Below, piece after piece: positions 28,401 through 38,201 of a stretch of 64,000 nucleotides of DNA. The DNA is taken from assembly GCF_023612375.1 (NCBI RefSeq), contig NZ_CP076852.1:453475-517474 (forward strand), written 5' to 3'. The notes beneath the pieces are model-generated. The model ran no database searches. It was not told the origin of the DNA and worked only from the letters and a program-made list of their open reading frames with translations. Both the position numbers and the translations under genes were made by a program. This DNA comes from Mycoplasma sp. SG1 (GTDB lineage: Bacteria; Bacillota_I; Bacilli_A; Mycoplasmatales; SG1). The first letter of the stretch is position 1. Every line of letters starts with the position of its first letter.

Positions 28401-29657
28401 CCTTTAAAATATCCACATTTATACCATGCTTTAGAATTACATAAAAGCGATAATGCTATGTGTGTTTGAATTAATCTAAATATAAATAATATTGAAAAAT
28501 CAATAAGAATTAATATAAATGATTTAATAAATAACGTTTTTGATAAAAACTTTGATAAATATTTAGAGAAAGCGAGTTCTACAGAACAACGATTAACACA
28601 TCATGAACAAATAATGTTATTGAATTTAAAACAAAAAATAATTTCTAAAACTATAAATCACATAATACATCAAATATACGATTGATTAATAAAAAATAAT
28701 GTTTTTAAAGAGTATAGATTATCATATATTAATTTATTATTTGATAGTCAACTTATAACATATATAAAAAACTTTAATTTTAATGTTTGATCAATTATTA
28801 CAGATTCATTTATTTATCTTCATGACAAACAGATAAAAGATATTATTGGCACAAATGTAGAAAAACTAACAATTCCTACTCAATCAATCGATAATAATTA
28901 TTCAATAACTTCAGATACAAGAAATCGTATGATGAATTACTCTCATCAACTTTTTGAATTAAATACGGGAGTGTGACTTGTTAACTTTAATAATTCAATA
29001 TCAAATGATAAACTTCTTGAAATGTTTAATGGATGAATATTGCATGCGAAAAGATTGTTAAATTTAAATACTGATATTCAATATAATTTATCCATGATAA
29101 AAAGTGATATTTTACAATATTTAAAACCACACTTTAAATATTGTATAAGTCTTGAAAAATTTAAAGAATTTAATAAAATGGAACTTGCTGGCATTAAACC
29201 GTATAAAATTATTAAAAATATCAGACAAACCCAATTAAAAAATGTTATTATTGAGGATATTCAAGTAATGGATGGACTGAGCAATAAAAGAATTGAAGAA
29301 TTTAAAATATTTTTAAATCAAATGGGACATTCATTAATATCTATACCAAAAGAATCTATTTTACGTCATACTGATATAATCCAAGCTTTAGTTTTCGATG
29401 AAGTTAATAAAAAAGTTGTCTCTTTGATTAATATTGATCTATCTTTTAATACTCTAACAAATATAAGAGAATTTATCATTAATAATATGCATTCAGAAAA
29501 AATAGCATTATCAAAAAATTATAAATTTATAATTTACTATAACTCTAATGTCGTTGATAGCATATATCAAAATGCAACTTCTTACGAAGATGCTAAAATG
29601 ATGATAAAAGGATTAAATGATTTCGTCTACAAAAAACATAATTTATTAATAGATTAA
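16434..29657 (+). CDS. Giant membrane-anchored repeat protein (4407 aa)
   Basis: One uninterrupted frame of 4407 codons with many TGA=Trp. I recognise no family. The N-terminus has a basic stretch and one membrane segment or uncleaved signal (residues 12-36). Then comes a soluble region and a strongly hydrophobic segment at about 289-312, with an Ala/Gly-rich stretch at about 309-357 and further hydrophobic helices to about 590. Residues about 590-990 are acidic, low-complexity and Ser/Asp/Glu-rich. Three diverged copies of a repeat of about 340 aa follow, at about 999-1342, 1529-1864 and 1994-2326, separated by acidic linkers. The last 2000 residues are Asn/Lys/Ile-rich and repeatedly show short Trp-centred motifs resembling the repeats. 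The size is like Mycoplasma mobile gliding proteins, but no sequence match is claimed. prpC-prkC follow 112 bp later. A surface or host-interaction role is inferred only. Confidence 0.85.
19428..20460 (+). repeat. Internal repeat copy 1 of giant protein
   Basis: Begins at QIYKNPEILFNF, contains the block TKIDDFYHKVAKISILYVSN and FVFVEHSLLAKNLHLF, and ends near WEKYQHYKW. It is diverged from copies 2 and 3 in its first half. From about 20283 to 20399 it is nearly identical in DNA to 21846-21962 of copy 2. Confidence 0.85.
21018..22026 (+). repeat. Internal repeat copy 2 of giant protein (mosaic)
   Basis: Same unit as copy 1. Its bases 21290-21847 are identical to copy 3 (22679-23236, 558 bp, offset 1389), while the following bases from about 21846 are nearly identical to copy 1. 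The switch of best partner at about 21847 makes this copy a gene-conversion-like mosaic. Confidence 0.88.
22413..23410 (+). repeat. Internal repeat copy 3 of giant protein
   Basis: Begins at QIYKNVEILFDF and ends near WEKYSGYKW. Its middle 558 bp match copy 2 exactly, and its 3' part (EHSILKNNLSLF...) is diverged from copies 1 and 2. Confidence 0.88.
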
Positions 29658-29769
29658 TGTTAATAATTAAATCAATATAGATAAATTTATATTTTTATAT
29701 TAAGTCTTATATATAATTAAATTAATTTATTACTTTCCTAAAAAATAAAAAATAAATAAAATATAAAAA

Positions 29770-30522
29770 ATGTATTTATTAGGTATAGCAGCTCAATACT
29801 GCGGAAAATTTCGAAAAGAAAATCAAGACTACTCCACTTTTGTTTTTAATAAAAATGGAATTAATTTATGTGCAATAGCGGATGGTATGGGCGGTCACTA
29901 TGGAAGTAAAAATGCTTCTAAACTTGCTCTTGAAATATTAAAAACTGAATTTTTAAAATTTAATATTTCACAAACTACAGAAATTGATGATATTCAAAAA
30001 TGAATAGTCGATGTATGTAAAAATATTAAAAAAGAAATGATAGAGTTTTGCCAAAAAAATACTACTTTTTATGATATGGGCACTACTCTTAACTTCACTA
30101 TTATCCAAAATGATAAAATTTTTGCAGTTAATATAGGTGATTCTAGAACTTATTTTACAACACAAAAAAGTATTATTCAGCTTTCTAAAGATCAAAATAT
30201 TCTAAACGAAAAAAATGAAGAAAACGAAAATAGTAATTTGTTTAAAGACTTGTCAAAAAACATATTAGCAAATAGTTTAACTAGTGCTTTAGGACCTAAT
30301 AAAAAATATATAGTTCAAATTAAATTAATTGAAAATGTCCAAAAAGGATGGCTTTTATTGTGTACAGATGGGATATACTCTGTTGTTGATGATCGTAGTT
30401 TGTTAGCCACTATTATTAGACCAATAAACCTTTTTTCGAAAATAGAATCTTTAATAAACCAAGCTTTTGTCCTTGGTTCAAAAGATAACTGTAGTGCTGT
30501 TATGATTAAAATTGAAAATTAG
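29770..30522 (+). CDS. prpC: PP2C-family serine/threonine phosphatase PrpC
   Basis: Metal-dependent protein phosphatase, the usual antagonist of the PrkC kinase. 250 aa, the family size. Metal-binding motifs are visible in order: RKENQDY (first Asp), ADGMGGH, GDSRTYF, CTDGIYSVVDD and KDNCSAV near the C-terminus. The fold and motif spacing match bacterial PP2C. One internal TGA is Trp. prkC begins 3 bp after the stop, so the pair is transcribed together. It lies just behind the giant surface-type gene rather than in the gmk-prpC-prkC arrangement known from Mycoplasma genitalium. Confidence 0.94.
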
Positions 30523-30525
30523 GTT

Positions 30526-31572
30526 ATGAATTCACATGATTCAATTACCCGTTATAAAATTATAAAAAAAATAGGATCAGGTGGAATGGCTGAAGTTTTT
30601 TTAGCCCATGATAAACTTCTAAATAAAGAAGTAGCTATTAAAAAAATTAAATTTTCAAGAACGAATAATAACGAAAATACTAGCGAATTATTAAACGCTG
30701 ATGCACAAGCTAAAAAATTTGTAAAAATTAAAAGAATTGACAGAGAAATTCAAACTCTTTCAATGCTTAGGCATAAATCATTAGTAAAACTTCATGATTA
30801 TTTTGTTGATAATGAAGGATATGATAATATCGTAATGGAATATGTTCCTGGGTTAACCTTAATTCAAAAACTTAAACAGGATGGAGTTTTTGAATTAAGA
30901 ACTGGTCTTAACTTTTTTTTACAAATTTTATATGCGGTTAAAGCAATTCATGATAACGGAATCATTCACCGTGATTTAAAACCACAAAATATAATAATGA
31001 ACCCAAATGGAAGTTTTAAAATTACTGACTTTGGAATAGCTATTTTAAAAGATCAAGAACATGTTACCAAAACTGATAATTTAATTGGCTCCCCTTTTTA
31101 TCTAGCTCCTGAAATAATTTTGGGAATTAATGATAAAAAAACAGATCCAAAGGTGGATATTTATAGTTTGGGTATTATTCTTTATGAAATTTTTGTAGGT
31201 GCTCCGCCTTTTGCAAAAGATGCAAATGTCCTGAAAATTATTCAAAATCAACTAACTACTAGCATACCGTTGGTATCATTAATAAATAACTCCATCCCGT
31301 CATCGGTTGATAAAATAATTTTGAAATCTACTTTTAAAGATCCAAAAAAACGTTATAACTCAATTGATGAAATTATAATTGATGTTAATAAGATACTAAA
31401 TAATAAACCATTAGATATCAAAGCAAAAAAAATTAATTGGTATACAAAAAAATGGCAAAAAGTTTTTACAAAAAATAAAACTATAAAAAAATATTACCAT
31501 TGAATTGGTTTTTTATTGTTTATATTTTTTACTTTACTAGCAATAACTATTATTTTGTTAATTAAAATTTAA
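30526..31572 (+). CDS. prkC: Serine/threonine protein kinase PrkC/PknB-like
   Basis: 348 aa eukaryotic-type kinase. The glycine loop is GSGGMAEVF, the ATP-anchoring lysine is in VAIKKI, the catalytic loop is HRDLKPQNI, DFG is present, and the activation segment leads to SPFYLAPE. An insertion of about 30 residues (Asn/Glu/Ala-rich) sits between the beta-3 lysine and the alpha-C helix. The C-terminus has a single membrane helix (about residues 327-346) and no PASTA repeats, as is usual in wall-less Mollicutes. Its 3' end overlaps the convergent rpoD gene by 4 bp. Confidence 0.94.
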
Positions 31573-32678
31573 TTGTTTTGAAAATGCTTTAAATTTATTG
31601 GATATCTTAATTTTTTAATAACTTTGGATTCAATTTGACGGATTCTTTCCCTAGATAAATTAAAAATTATTCCAATTTCTTCTAATGTATGCTCTTTATT
31701 GTATGGTGCTAAACCATATCTCATTTTAATTATTTTTTCTTCTTTTAAAGAAAGAACATTTTTAAAAATTTTGTCCATTTTAATTTTTAGCATTTTATTT
31801 TCAATAAAAAGTTCAGGATTTAATGTTTTTTTGTTTTCTACAAAATTTTCAAAATTACTATCAACACTTTCTTTCAAAGGTTTATCTAAACTTATTGGTT
31901 CAAGAATAATTTTTTTAATATCTCTTAATTTTTTTAGTGTAATATTAGGATGGGTTTTTTGTAATTCAAACAAAACTTCGTTATCAAAAGGATCTCTGCC
32001 TAATGATTCATTTAAATTATGATTTATTTTTGAAAGTTTATTTATGATTTCAACCATATGAACAGGAATACGTATCGCCTTGCCTTGATCTGCGATTGAT
32101 CTTGAAATTGCTTGTTTTATTCATCAAGTTGCATATGTTGAAAATTTATATCCTAACTTATAATCAAATTTTTCAATCGCTTTCATTAAACCGATATTAC
32201 CTTCTTCAATTAGATCACTAAAATCTAAGCCACGGTTACTATATTTTTTAGCAATCGAAATAACCAATCTTAGGTTAGATTCTATTAATTGAAATCTCGC
32301 AAATTCGGCTTCTTCAGGATCGCCTTCTTTAATTTTACGAGCAAGTTCAATCTCTTTAGATTTATTTAGAAGATTTTTTTTACCAACAGCATTTAAATAA
32401 TATTTAATGTTATCAGAGATTTTTTCTTCTTTTGTTAAATTAATAGATAAATGTTTTGTTTGAAAGGTTGATTTAAGCTCAACATTATTTTTTAAAATTT
32501 CATCTATTTTATCAACTAACTTTTTATTGTCTGAGTTTTTATCGCTATCGACATCCACAATAATGTCTTCTTCTAAATCACTTATAATCTCAAGACTTTT
32601 TTCAGTAGATAAACTATCTGAAATAGTTTTTTTACGCTTAATTGATTTTTTTGAGTTAATGTTGTTTTTATCGCTCAT
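31569..32678 (-). CDS. rpoD: RNA polymerase primary sigma factor RpoD
   Basis: 369 aa sigma-70. The N-terminus is charged and lacks a full region 1.1. Region 2 shows [35 protein letters not shown] and [15 protein letters not shown] (the -10 recognition helix, with two TGA=Trp). Region 3 starts at RIPVHM, and region 4 carries [21 protein letters not shown], the -35 helix-turn-helix. It lies downstream of dnaG, the ancient macromolecular-synthesis association, and is preceded by glyS, as in M. genitalium. Confidence 0.96.
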
Positions 32679-32786
32679 ATTTATTAAATTTTCATTTAAA
32701 TGTTATTCAATATTTTCATTAAAGTTTAAAACAATAGAAAATTATTTATCTATTATCTTTTTAAAAAACATAAAAAAATTAAGTTT

Positions 32787-34625
32787 TTATTTAACTTGAT
32801 TTAGTAATTTTAGTAGATCGGATAATAATTTTTCTTGTTTAAATTTATTTTCCAATAACTCAAATTTTTTGTTAAAATCGTTGCACTTTCTAATGTCTGA
32901 AATCAATTTTATAATGTTTTCTTTTTTTTCTAAAATTAAATGACTAATAATAAGGTTTTGAAAATCAATGATTTTAATTTTATCAACTATATACTCTGGC
33001 TTTTTTTGATCTATTTTTTCTAATGATTTAATTAAATTATTAATTTTATCATTATTAAGTTGTTTTGTGTTCAATAAGTTTATGATATTTTTATATTTAT
33101 CTGCATTATTTGTATCAAACAATAAAAAAAATAAGACCTTTTTATATAACTCATTATTAAAGTTACAAGGCATGGAAAAAAAAACTTCTTTTAATTTTTG
33201 ATGAATGATTATTTGATTTAAAATTAATAATTCTAAATCCTCAAAACTATTGCCCTTTTCTTTGGATTTAATGGCCTTATTTTCATTAGGTAATGAAATA
33301 TCAGAAAAAAAATTTGAATTTGTAAAAAAAGACTTAAACAATAAATTATATTCTATTTTAAAAAAATTCGATAATTTTTTTAATAAATTCTGTTGTAATA
33401 TTTCATCATTGATATTTTTAATAATTTTAAAAAATGAATTTTTAACATCATTTTTTAGATTGGTGTTATTAATTAAAAAAATTATTAATTCAAATAAATC
33501 AAAAGTCTTTTTCGATAAATATTCTATATAATCTTTCTTCTCAGATGCAGAAAAATTACAATAAAATTGATTTATATCTTTAAAATTGTTATCTAAAATA
33601 ATACCCTTAATATTATAAACACCATTTTTAAATAATAAAATTAGATTTTTTAAGCAACCTGATAATCCAGGAGAATCGGTATCTGGAACCAAAATAATAC
33701 CAAATTCATTAGCTTTTTTTAATAAATTTATGTGTCCTTGACTTAAATACATTCCCATAGTGCCTAGTACTGTTTTAAAGCCTAAAATAACCATGGTTAT
33801 GACATCAAGATAACCTTCTGTTATATAAATATTTGAATTATTATTTTTTAATGAAATTTCATTAAAAAAATGATCACTTTTGATAAATATCTTTGAATTT
33901 TTTGTATTAAAATATTTGATTGAATCTTCAAATAATGATCTACCTGCGTAAGCAATAATGTGATTGTTTATATCTATTATCGGAAAAATTATTCTATTTT
34001 TAAATATCTCTTTAAATTCTATTTCTTTGTTTATTTCGCCATGATAAGTGATTAGTCCAATATCTAGTAAATCTTCAAAACCAAACTCTTTATTTTCTTT
34101 TAGAATTGTTACAAAATTTTCTAATCCTTCAGATGAACCTATTTTAAAGTTTTTGATTGCTGATTTATTTATTTTTCTAGATTTTAAAAATTCAAAAGAT
34201 AAATTATTTTTTGTTTGAATTAAATTCATTAACTGATAGTTATATAAATTGGAAACAAATTCCGTAATTTCAAAATATCTATTTTTTAGAAGTTCTATTT
34301 GAGATATTTTTGAATTAAAAAAATCAAGATAATCATCCTTTTGTAAATCGTTTATCTCTATTAATTTTTTAACTGCATCTATAAAACTTAACTTATAGTA
34401 ATCTTGGATAAATTTAATTGAATTACCTCCAGCTCCACAAGAAAAACACTTAAAAATTTGTTTTTTTGGTGAAACGGACATGCTAGGATTCTTATCATCG
34501 TGAAATGGACATAAACCAATAAAATTAGCTCCAACTTTTTTTAATTTAACAACCTGGCCAATTGTTTTTATAATATCGACATTTTCTAATAATTTATCGA
34601 TATTGCTATATTTTTTTTCTTGCAT
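32787..34625 (-). CDS. dnaG: DNA primase DnaG
   Basis: Synthesises RNA primers for replication. 612 aa. The N-terminal CHC2 zinc finger is CPFHDD...FKCFSCGAGG, residues about 40-64. The primase core includes the YAGRSL region, and the TOPRIM domain has the ITEGYLDV glutamate and DTDSPG. The C-terminal 200 aa, Asn/Lys/Leu-rich, would bind the replicative helicase. It contains no internal TGA. The glyS stop lies 5 bp upstream of its ATG, and rpoD follows 108 bp downstream. Confidence 0.96.
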   Translation of the reverse strand: MQEKKYSNIDKLLENVDIIKTIGQVVKLKKVGANFIGLCPFHDDKNPSMSVSPKKQIFKCFSCGAGGNSIKFIQDYYKLSFIDAVKKLIEINDLQKDDYLDFFNSKISQIELLKNRYFEITEFVSNLYNYQLMNLIQTKNNLSFEFLKSRKINKSAIKNFKIGSSEGLENFVTILKENKEFGFEDLLDIGLITYHGEINKEIEFKEIFKNRIIFPIIDINNHIIAYAGRSLFEDSIKYFNTKNSKIFIKSDHFFNEISLKNNNSNIYITEGYLDVITMVILGFKTVLGTMGMYLSQGHINLLKKANEFGIILVPDTDSPGLSGCLKNLILLFKNGVYNIKGIILDNNFKDINQFYCNFSASEKKDYIEYLSKKTFDLFELIIFLINNTNLKNDVKNSFFKIIKNINDEILQQNLLKKLSNFFKIEYNLLFKSFFTNSNFFSDISLPNENKAIKSKEKGNSFEDLELLILNQIIIHQKLKEVFFSMPCNFNNELYKKVLFFLLFDTNNADKYKNIINLLNTKQLNNDKINNLIKSLEKIDQKKPEYIVDKIKIIDFQNLIISHLILEKKENIIKLISDIRKCNDFNKKFELLENKFKQEKLLSDLLKLLNQVK

Positions 34626-34630
34626 AAGTT

Positions 34631-36001
34631 TTAAGAATAATTTATTTTATTTTTAAAATATGTCATTAAATCTTGGATCTTATATCTTTGCTGATTAGTT
34701 GAATCTCTTTCACGGATTGTTACGGTTTGTGTATCGATTGAATCATAATCAAATGTAACGCAATATGGTGTCCCTATTGCATCTTGCCGATAATATCTTT
34801 TTCCTATAGAACCAGAATCATCATAAACAACAGAAAAATCTTTTTTTAAATTTTTATATATTTCATAACTCTGCGCTTTAAACTTTCCAACTAACGGCAA
34901 AACAGCAATTTTATATGGAGCAAGGTTAACAGGTAACTTTAATACCACTCTATTATTTATACTATCTTCGAAATACCCTAATGTCAAAATAACTAATAAA
35001 AGCCTTTCTATACCAATACTAAACTCAACAACATGAGGAATAAACTTAATTTGTTTGTTTTGATCAATAAATGTAATTTTTTCTTTTGGAAAATGACAAA
35101 GTAAGTCATAATCTGATCTATATGCTAATCCTAATAATTCCTTTTCCCCAAACGGAAATTTAAAACAAATGTCTAAAGTTTTTTTAGAATAATGTGCAAG
35201 TTCATCTTTAGAGTGATAATGTTCAGAAAAATAATTATTAAATAATTTTTCAGAAACTTGCAAACTATTTCTTAAAAAAGTTTTTATTTTATCTAAATAA
35301 TAACTAAAACCTTTTTCTCATTCATCAGGGAAAGTAAAATATTCTAATTCAAATTGTTCAAATTCTTTCGTTCTGAATATAAAATTACCAACTGTGGTCT
35401 CATTTCTAAATGCTTTTCCGATTTGTCCAATCCCAAAAGGAAATTTTAATCTTTGTGATTGAACAATATTTTTTAGATTTACAAATATATTTTGAGCAGT
35501 TTCTGGTCTTAAATAGGTTGATATTGCTTTATCATCAGTTAAAGATAAATTAACATTAAAAAGCATATTAAACTTTTTAAATAATGTTAAATTAACAGAA
35601 TTACAGTTTAAACATTTTAACTTTTTTGAAGCAATCAGTTCATTTAATTCTTCAGGTGTATTGTCCTTATTTAATTTTTGATTAAATTCATCTATTTTAA
35701 ATCTTGATTTACAATCTTTACAATCAGATAAATAATCAAAAAATAATTTTGCATGTAAACTATTAATTCATGTTTTTTGATTTGATAAAATTGCACCATC
35801 AAAACCTAACACTTTTTGTTCGCTTTCATTTTTTATAAAATAATCCCATAAAATCATTTTTATATTTCTTTTAATTTCGGTTCCAAGTGGACCTCAATCA
35901 TATTGATTTCTAATTCCACCATAAATTTCACTATTCGGCCAAACAAAGCCGTAAATTTTTAAATGATTTATTAAATTTTTAAAATTAGTATTTTCAGCCA
36001 T
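34631..36001 (-). CDS. glyS: Glycyl-tRNA synthetase (alpha2, eukaryote-like class)
   Basis: Charges tRNA-Gly. 456 aa, the homodimeric GlyRS form. The N-terminal NHLKIYGFVWPNSEIYGG and QYDWGPLG motifs are followed by a four-cysteine zinc-type module (CKDC...CLNC). Catalytic motifs are YLRPETAQNIF, GIGQIGKAFRNE, RTKEFEQFELE, and the class II motif 3 in PHVVEFSIGIERLL. The anticodon-binding domain starts around APYKIAVLPL. It is the first gene of the glyS-dnaG-rpoD cluster and begins 18 bp downstream of ybeY. Confidence 0.96.
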
Positions 36002-36019
36002 ATATTATTATCAGTTATT

Positions 36020-36460
36020 TTAAATGTATTTATCGCAAGATAATATATTTCTTTGTAGAAAAAACATTTCATTATGTGTTTTTTGATTATCATGATCATA
36101 ACCACATAAATGAAGAAGACCATGGATTATCATTAAATAAAAAATATTACTTGATTTTAAAAGTAAATTTTCGTGTTGAATATTGACAAATATTTCTCCT
36201 AAATAAAATGTTTTCAATTTTTCTTCCCCAAAAACAGGCGCATAAGAAAAAGAAAGTACATCTGTTGGTTTATTTTTACCAAAAGTCTTAAAATTTAATT
36301 CTGTTATTTTTTTGTTATCAACTAAGTAAATTACAAATTCAGTATTTATATTTTTGATTTTATTTTGAACTTGAAAGGCGATCTCAATAAGATAATTTAA
36401 TCTATCTAGATTAAAATTATATTTAATATTTGTTAAGTTTAAAATTTTAAAAGAATTCAT
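36020..36460 (-). CDS. ybeY: Endoribonuclease YbeY
   Basis: Single-strand RNase involved in 16S 3'-end maturation and ribosome quality control. 146 aa. The diagnostic zinc motif HGLLHLCGYDHD is near residue 115, and the substrate-side stretch PTDVLSFSY is at about 63. It is placed just upstream of glyS and starts 3 bp after the preceding C39-like gene, so it should be co-translated with the upstream membrane genes. Confidence 0.95.
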   Translation of the reverse strand: MNSFKILNLTNIKYNFNLDRLNYLIEIAFQVQNKIKNINTEFVIYLVDNKKITELNFKTFGKNKPTDVLSFSYAPVFGEEKLKTFYLGEIFVNIQHENLLLKSSNIFYLMIIHGLLHLCGYDHDNQKTHNEMFFLQRNILSCDKYI

Positions 36461-36462
36461 AA

Positions 36463-37572
36463 TTAAATATTTATTTTAAATATTTTTAAAAAGTAAGCAT
36501 TTATATATTTATTTAAAAAAACCAAAAAAATATTCGAAGAAATAAACAGCATAATTCAATTAATATTAAATATAAAATAAATTAATAAAATTAAAAAATA
36601 AACAGAAAATATTAAAAAATAATTTATGACTCACCTGTTTGAAAAATAAAGTTTTTGGACTATTTTTATATTATATTTTTTAAAAACTAAAAATTTTAAT
36701 AATTGAAATACAATTTTGGTAAATAACAATAATCCCAAAAATGTTACTCCCATAAAATATTGAAATAATAAAAAATATATGATCAATATTCAAAGTTGAA
36801 AACTATATTTAAAAAATGAAATTTTATCGTAAAAAAGTCTCAAACATACATTAGAATAAACTTTTTTAGATAATAAAAATAACTTTTTGTTAACTCGTTT
36901 TTTTTCAATTTCTATAACAAAAATTATGCAACTATAAATTAAAAATAAAGCTATAGAAAATAATAATGAAAAATCGAACATAATAAATATTCTTAAAATA
37001 AACGGTAAAAAAATTAACAAAATAAGTCCGATAAAATCTAAAACATAACTCCCAAAAACTAATTTTCAATCAGGGTTAAAAAGATAGTTTAAGGGTGGTT
37101 TATTTTTAAAATGTTCGTTGCTAAAAAATATATATTTACAATCATTATTTATTTTTTGAATTAAAACAAATAAATAATCGCAATTATTTAAAAATCAGTT
37201 TTTATCAACTAATAAATGTCCTCAAGTTGGGTCATATATTAATATTTTATTTTTAAAAATTTTTAAAATGTTTAAAATGTGCTTTTGATGATTTATTTTA
37301 ATGATAGATAAACAATAATAATTTTTATTAATAACTGGAACCGAAGAAATTATATAGCGATACTTTCAACTTTTTAAAATATTTAAAAAATTGAAAAAAT
37401 CAATACCTTTTGCTGTTAATATATTTTTATAAAATGCTAAAAAAGTAAAATAACTAATTGAAAAATTTAATATATTAGTTTTATTTAATTTATAAATTAT
37501 TTTTATTCCGCAATCATTTATCATGAATAAAAATAGGGAAAATAAAATAATAATTATAATTTTTGATCGCAA
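36463..37572 (-). CDS. C39-peptidase-like membrane protein without ABC ATPase domain
   Basis: 369 aa from TTG 37572; an ATG at 37524 would give 353 aa. The N-terminus carries INDCG, the catalytic-cysteine signature of C39 (bacteriocin-leader) peptidases. A His (KHILNIL) lies 16 residues before the Asp of IYDPTWG, the spacing of the C39 Cys-His-Asp triad. The oxyanion Gln normally six residues before Cys is not seen. After residue about 165 come roughly six hydrophobic helices, resembling the membrane half of a C39 ABC exporter, but the frame stops at 36463 with no Walker A/B nucleotide-binding domain. ybeY follows after 2 bp. It overlaps the upstream ThiT-like gene by 19 bp if the TTG is used. 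It may partner with an ATPase encoded elsewhere or be a degenerate exporter. Confidence 0.6.
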
Positions 37573-38201
37573 TTAATGTTTTGACTATTTTGATAATAAT
37601 CAATTAAAAAAGAAATTGGAATTGGTAAAAATATAGCAAAAAATAAATATGTTCCGACCATATAATAACTATTTAAAACAAGAGAATTTGCCCAAACCTT
37701 TCAATTTTGTCAATTGCTATTCGAAGGAGCAAAATATAAAGCTCCAGAAATTACATGTAGAACAAAATTTATTAAAAAAATAATAATAAATACTATTTCT
37801 AAATAAATTATTTTTTTGGATTTGGAAAAATTATTGAATGCTGTTAAATCATTTTTAAAAAAGAAAATTTTAAATAAATTAATAACTAAGGCTGGAATTA
37901 TATATGGTAAGTTGTAATCTAAAATTACTTGTACTGGATTTATTAATCATCCGCTACTTGATGGGACTAATAAAATTGCTAATAATGATGTTATGATCCC
38001 AAATGTAAATGAAACTAGAAAACCAGTAATAAAACTAACTAAAATAATCGGTAAAAAATGAATCTCAATCGTCCCCCCGGTTGAAAATTTTGGAAAAACT
38101 CCTTCAAGAACAACAAAAACAATGGTTACTGCCATTAAAACAGCAATAATTGCAATTGTTTTTTGATTAAATCTTTTCTTTTTAGGTCAATCTCAATTCA
38201 T
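37554..38201 (-). CDS. ThiT-like ECF transporter substrate-binding (S) component 1
   Basis: 215 aa, with about six membrane helices. The N-terminal helix has Ala-rich spacing (IAIIAVLMAV) typical of the S-component segment that packs against the ECF T-component. The stretch NPVQVILDYNLPY matches the hPxQxxLDY motif of the thiamine S-component ThiT. It would bind a vitamin and use a shared EcfA-EcfT module, not in this window. Its ATG overlaps the TAA of the upstream RNase H gene by one base (TAATG), indicating translational coupling. A paralogue lies two genes upstream. Thiamine specificity is inferred only. Confidence 0.7.

Noticed and set aside
16434..29657. About a dozen separate small genes
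   Set aside because: All segments share one frame and are separated only by TGA codons, which this genome reads as Trp. No TAA or TAG interrupts them.
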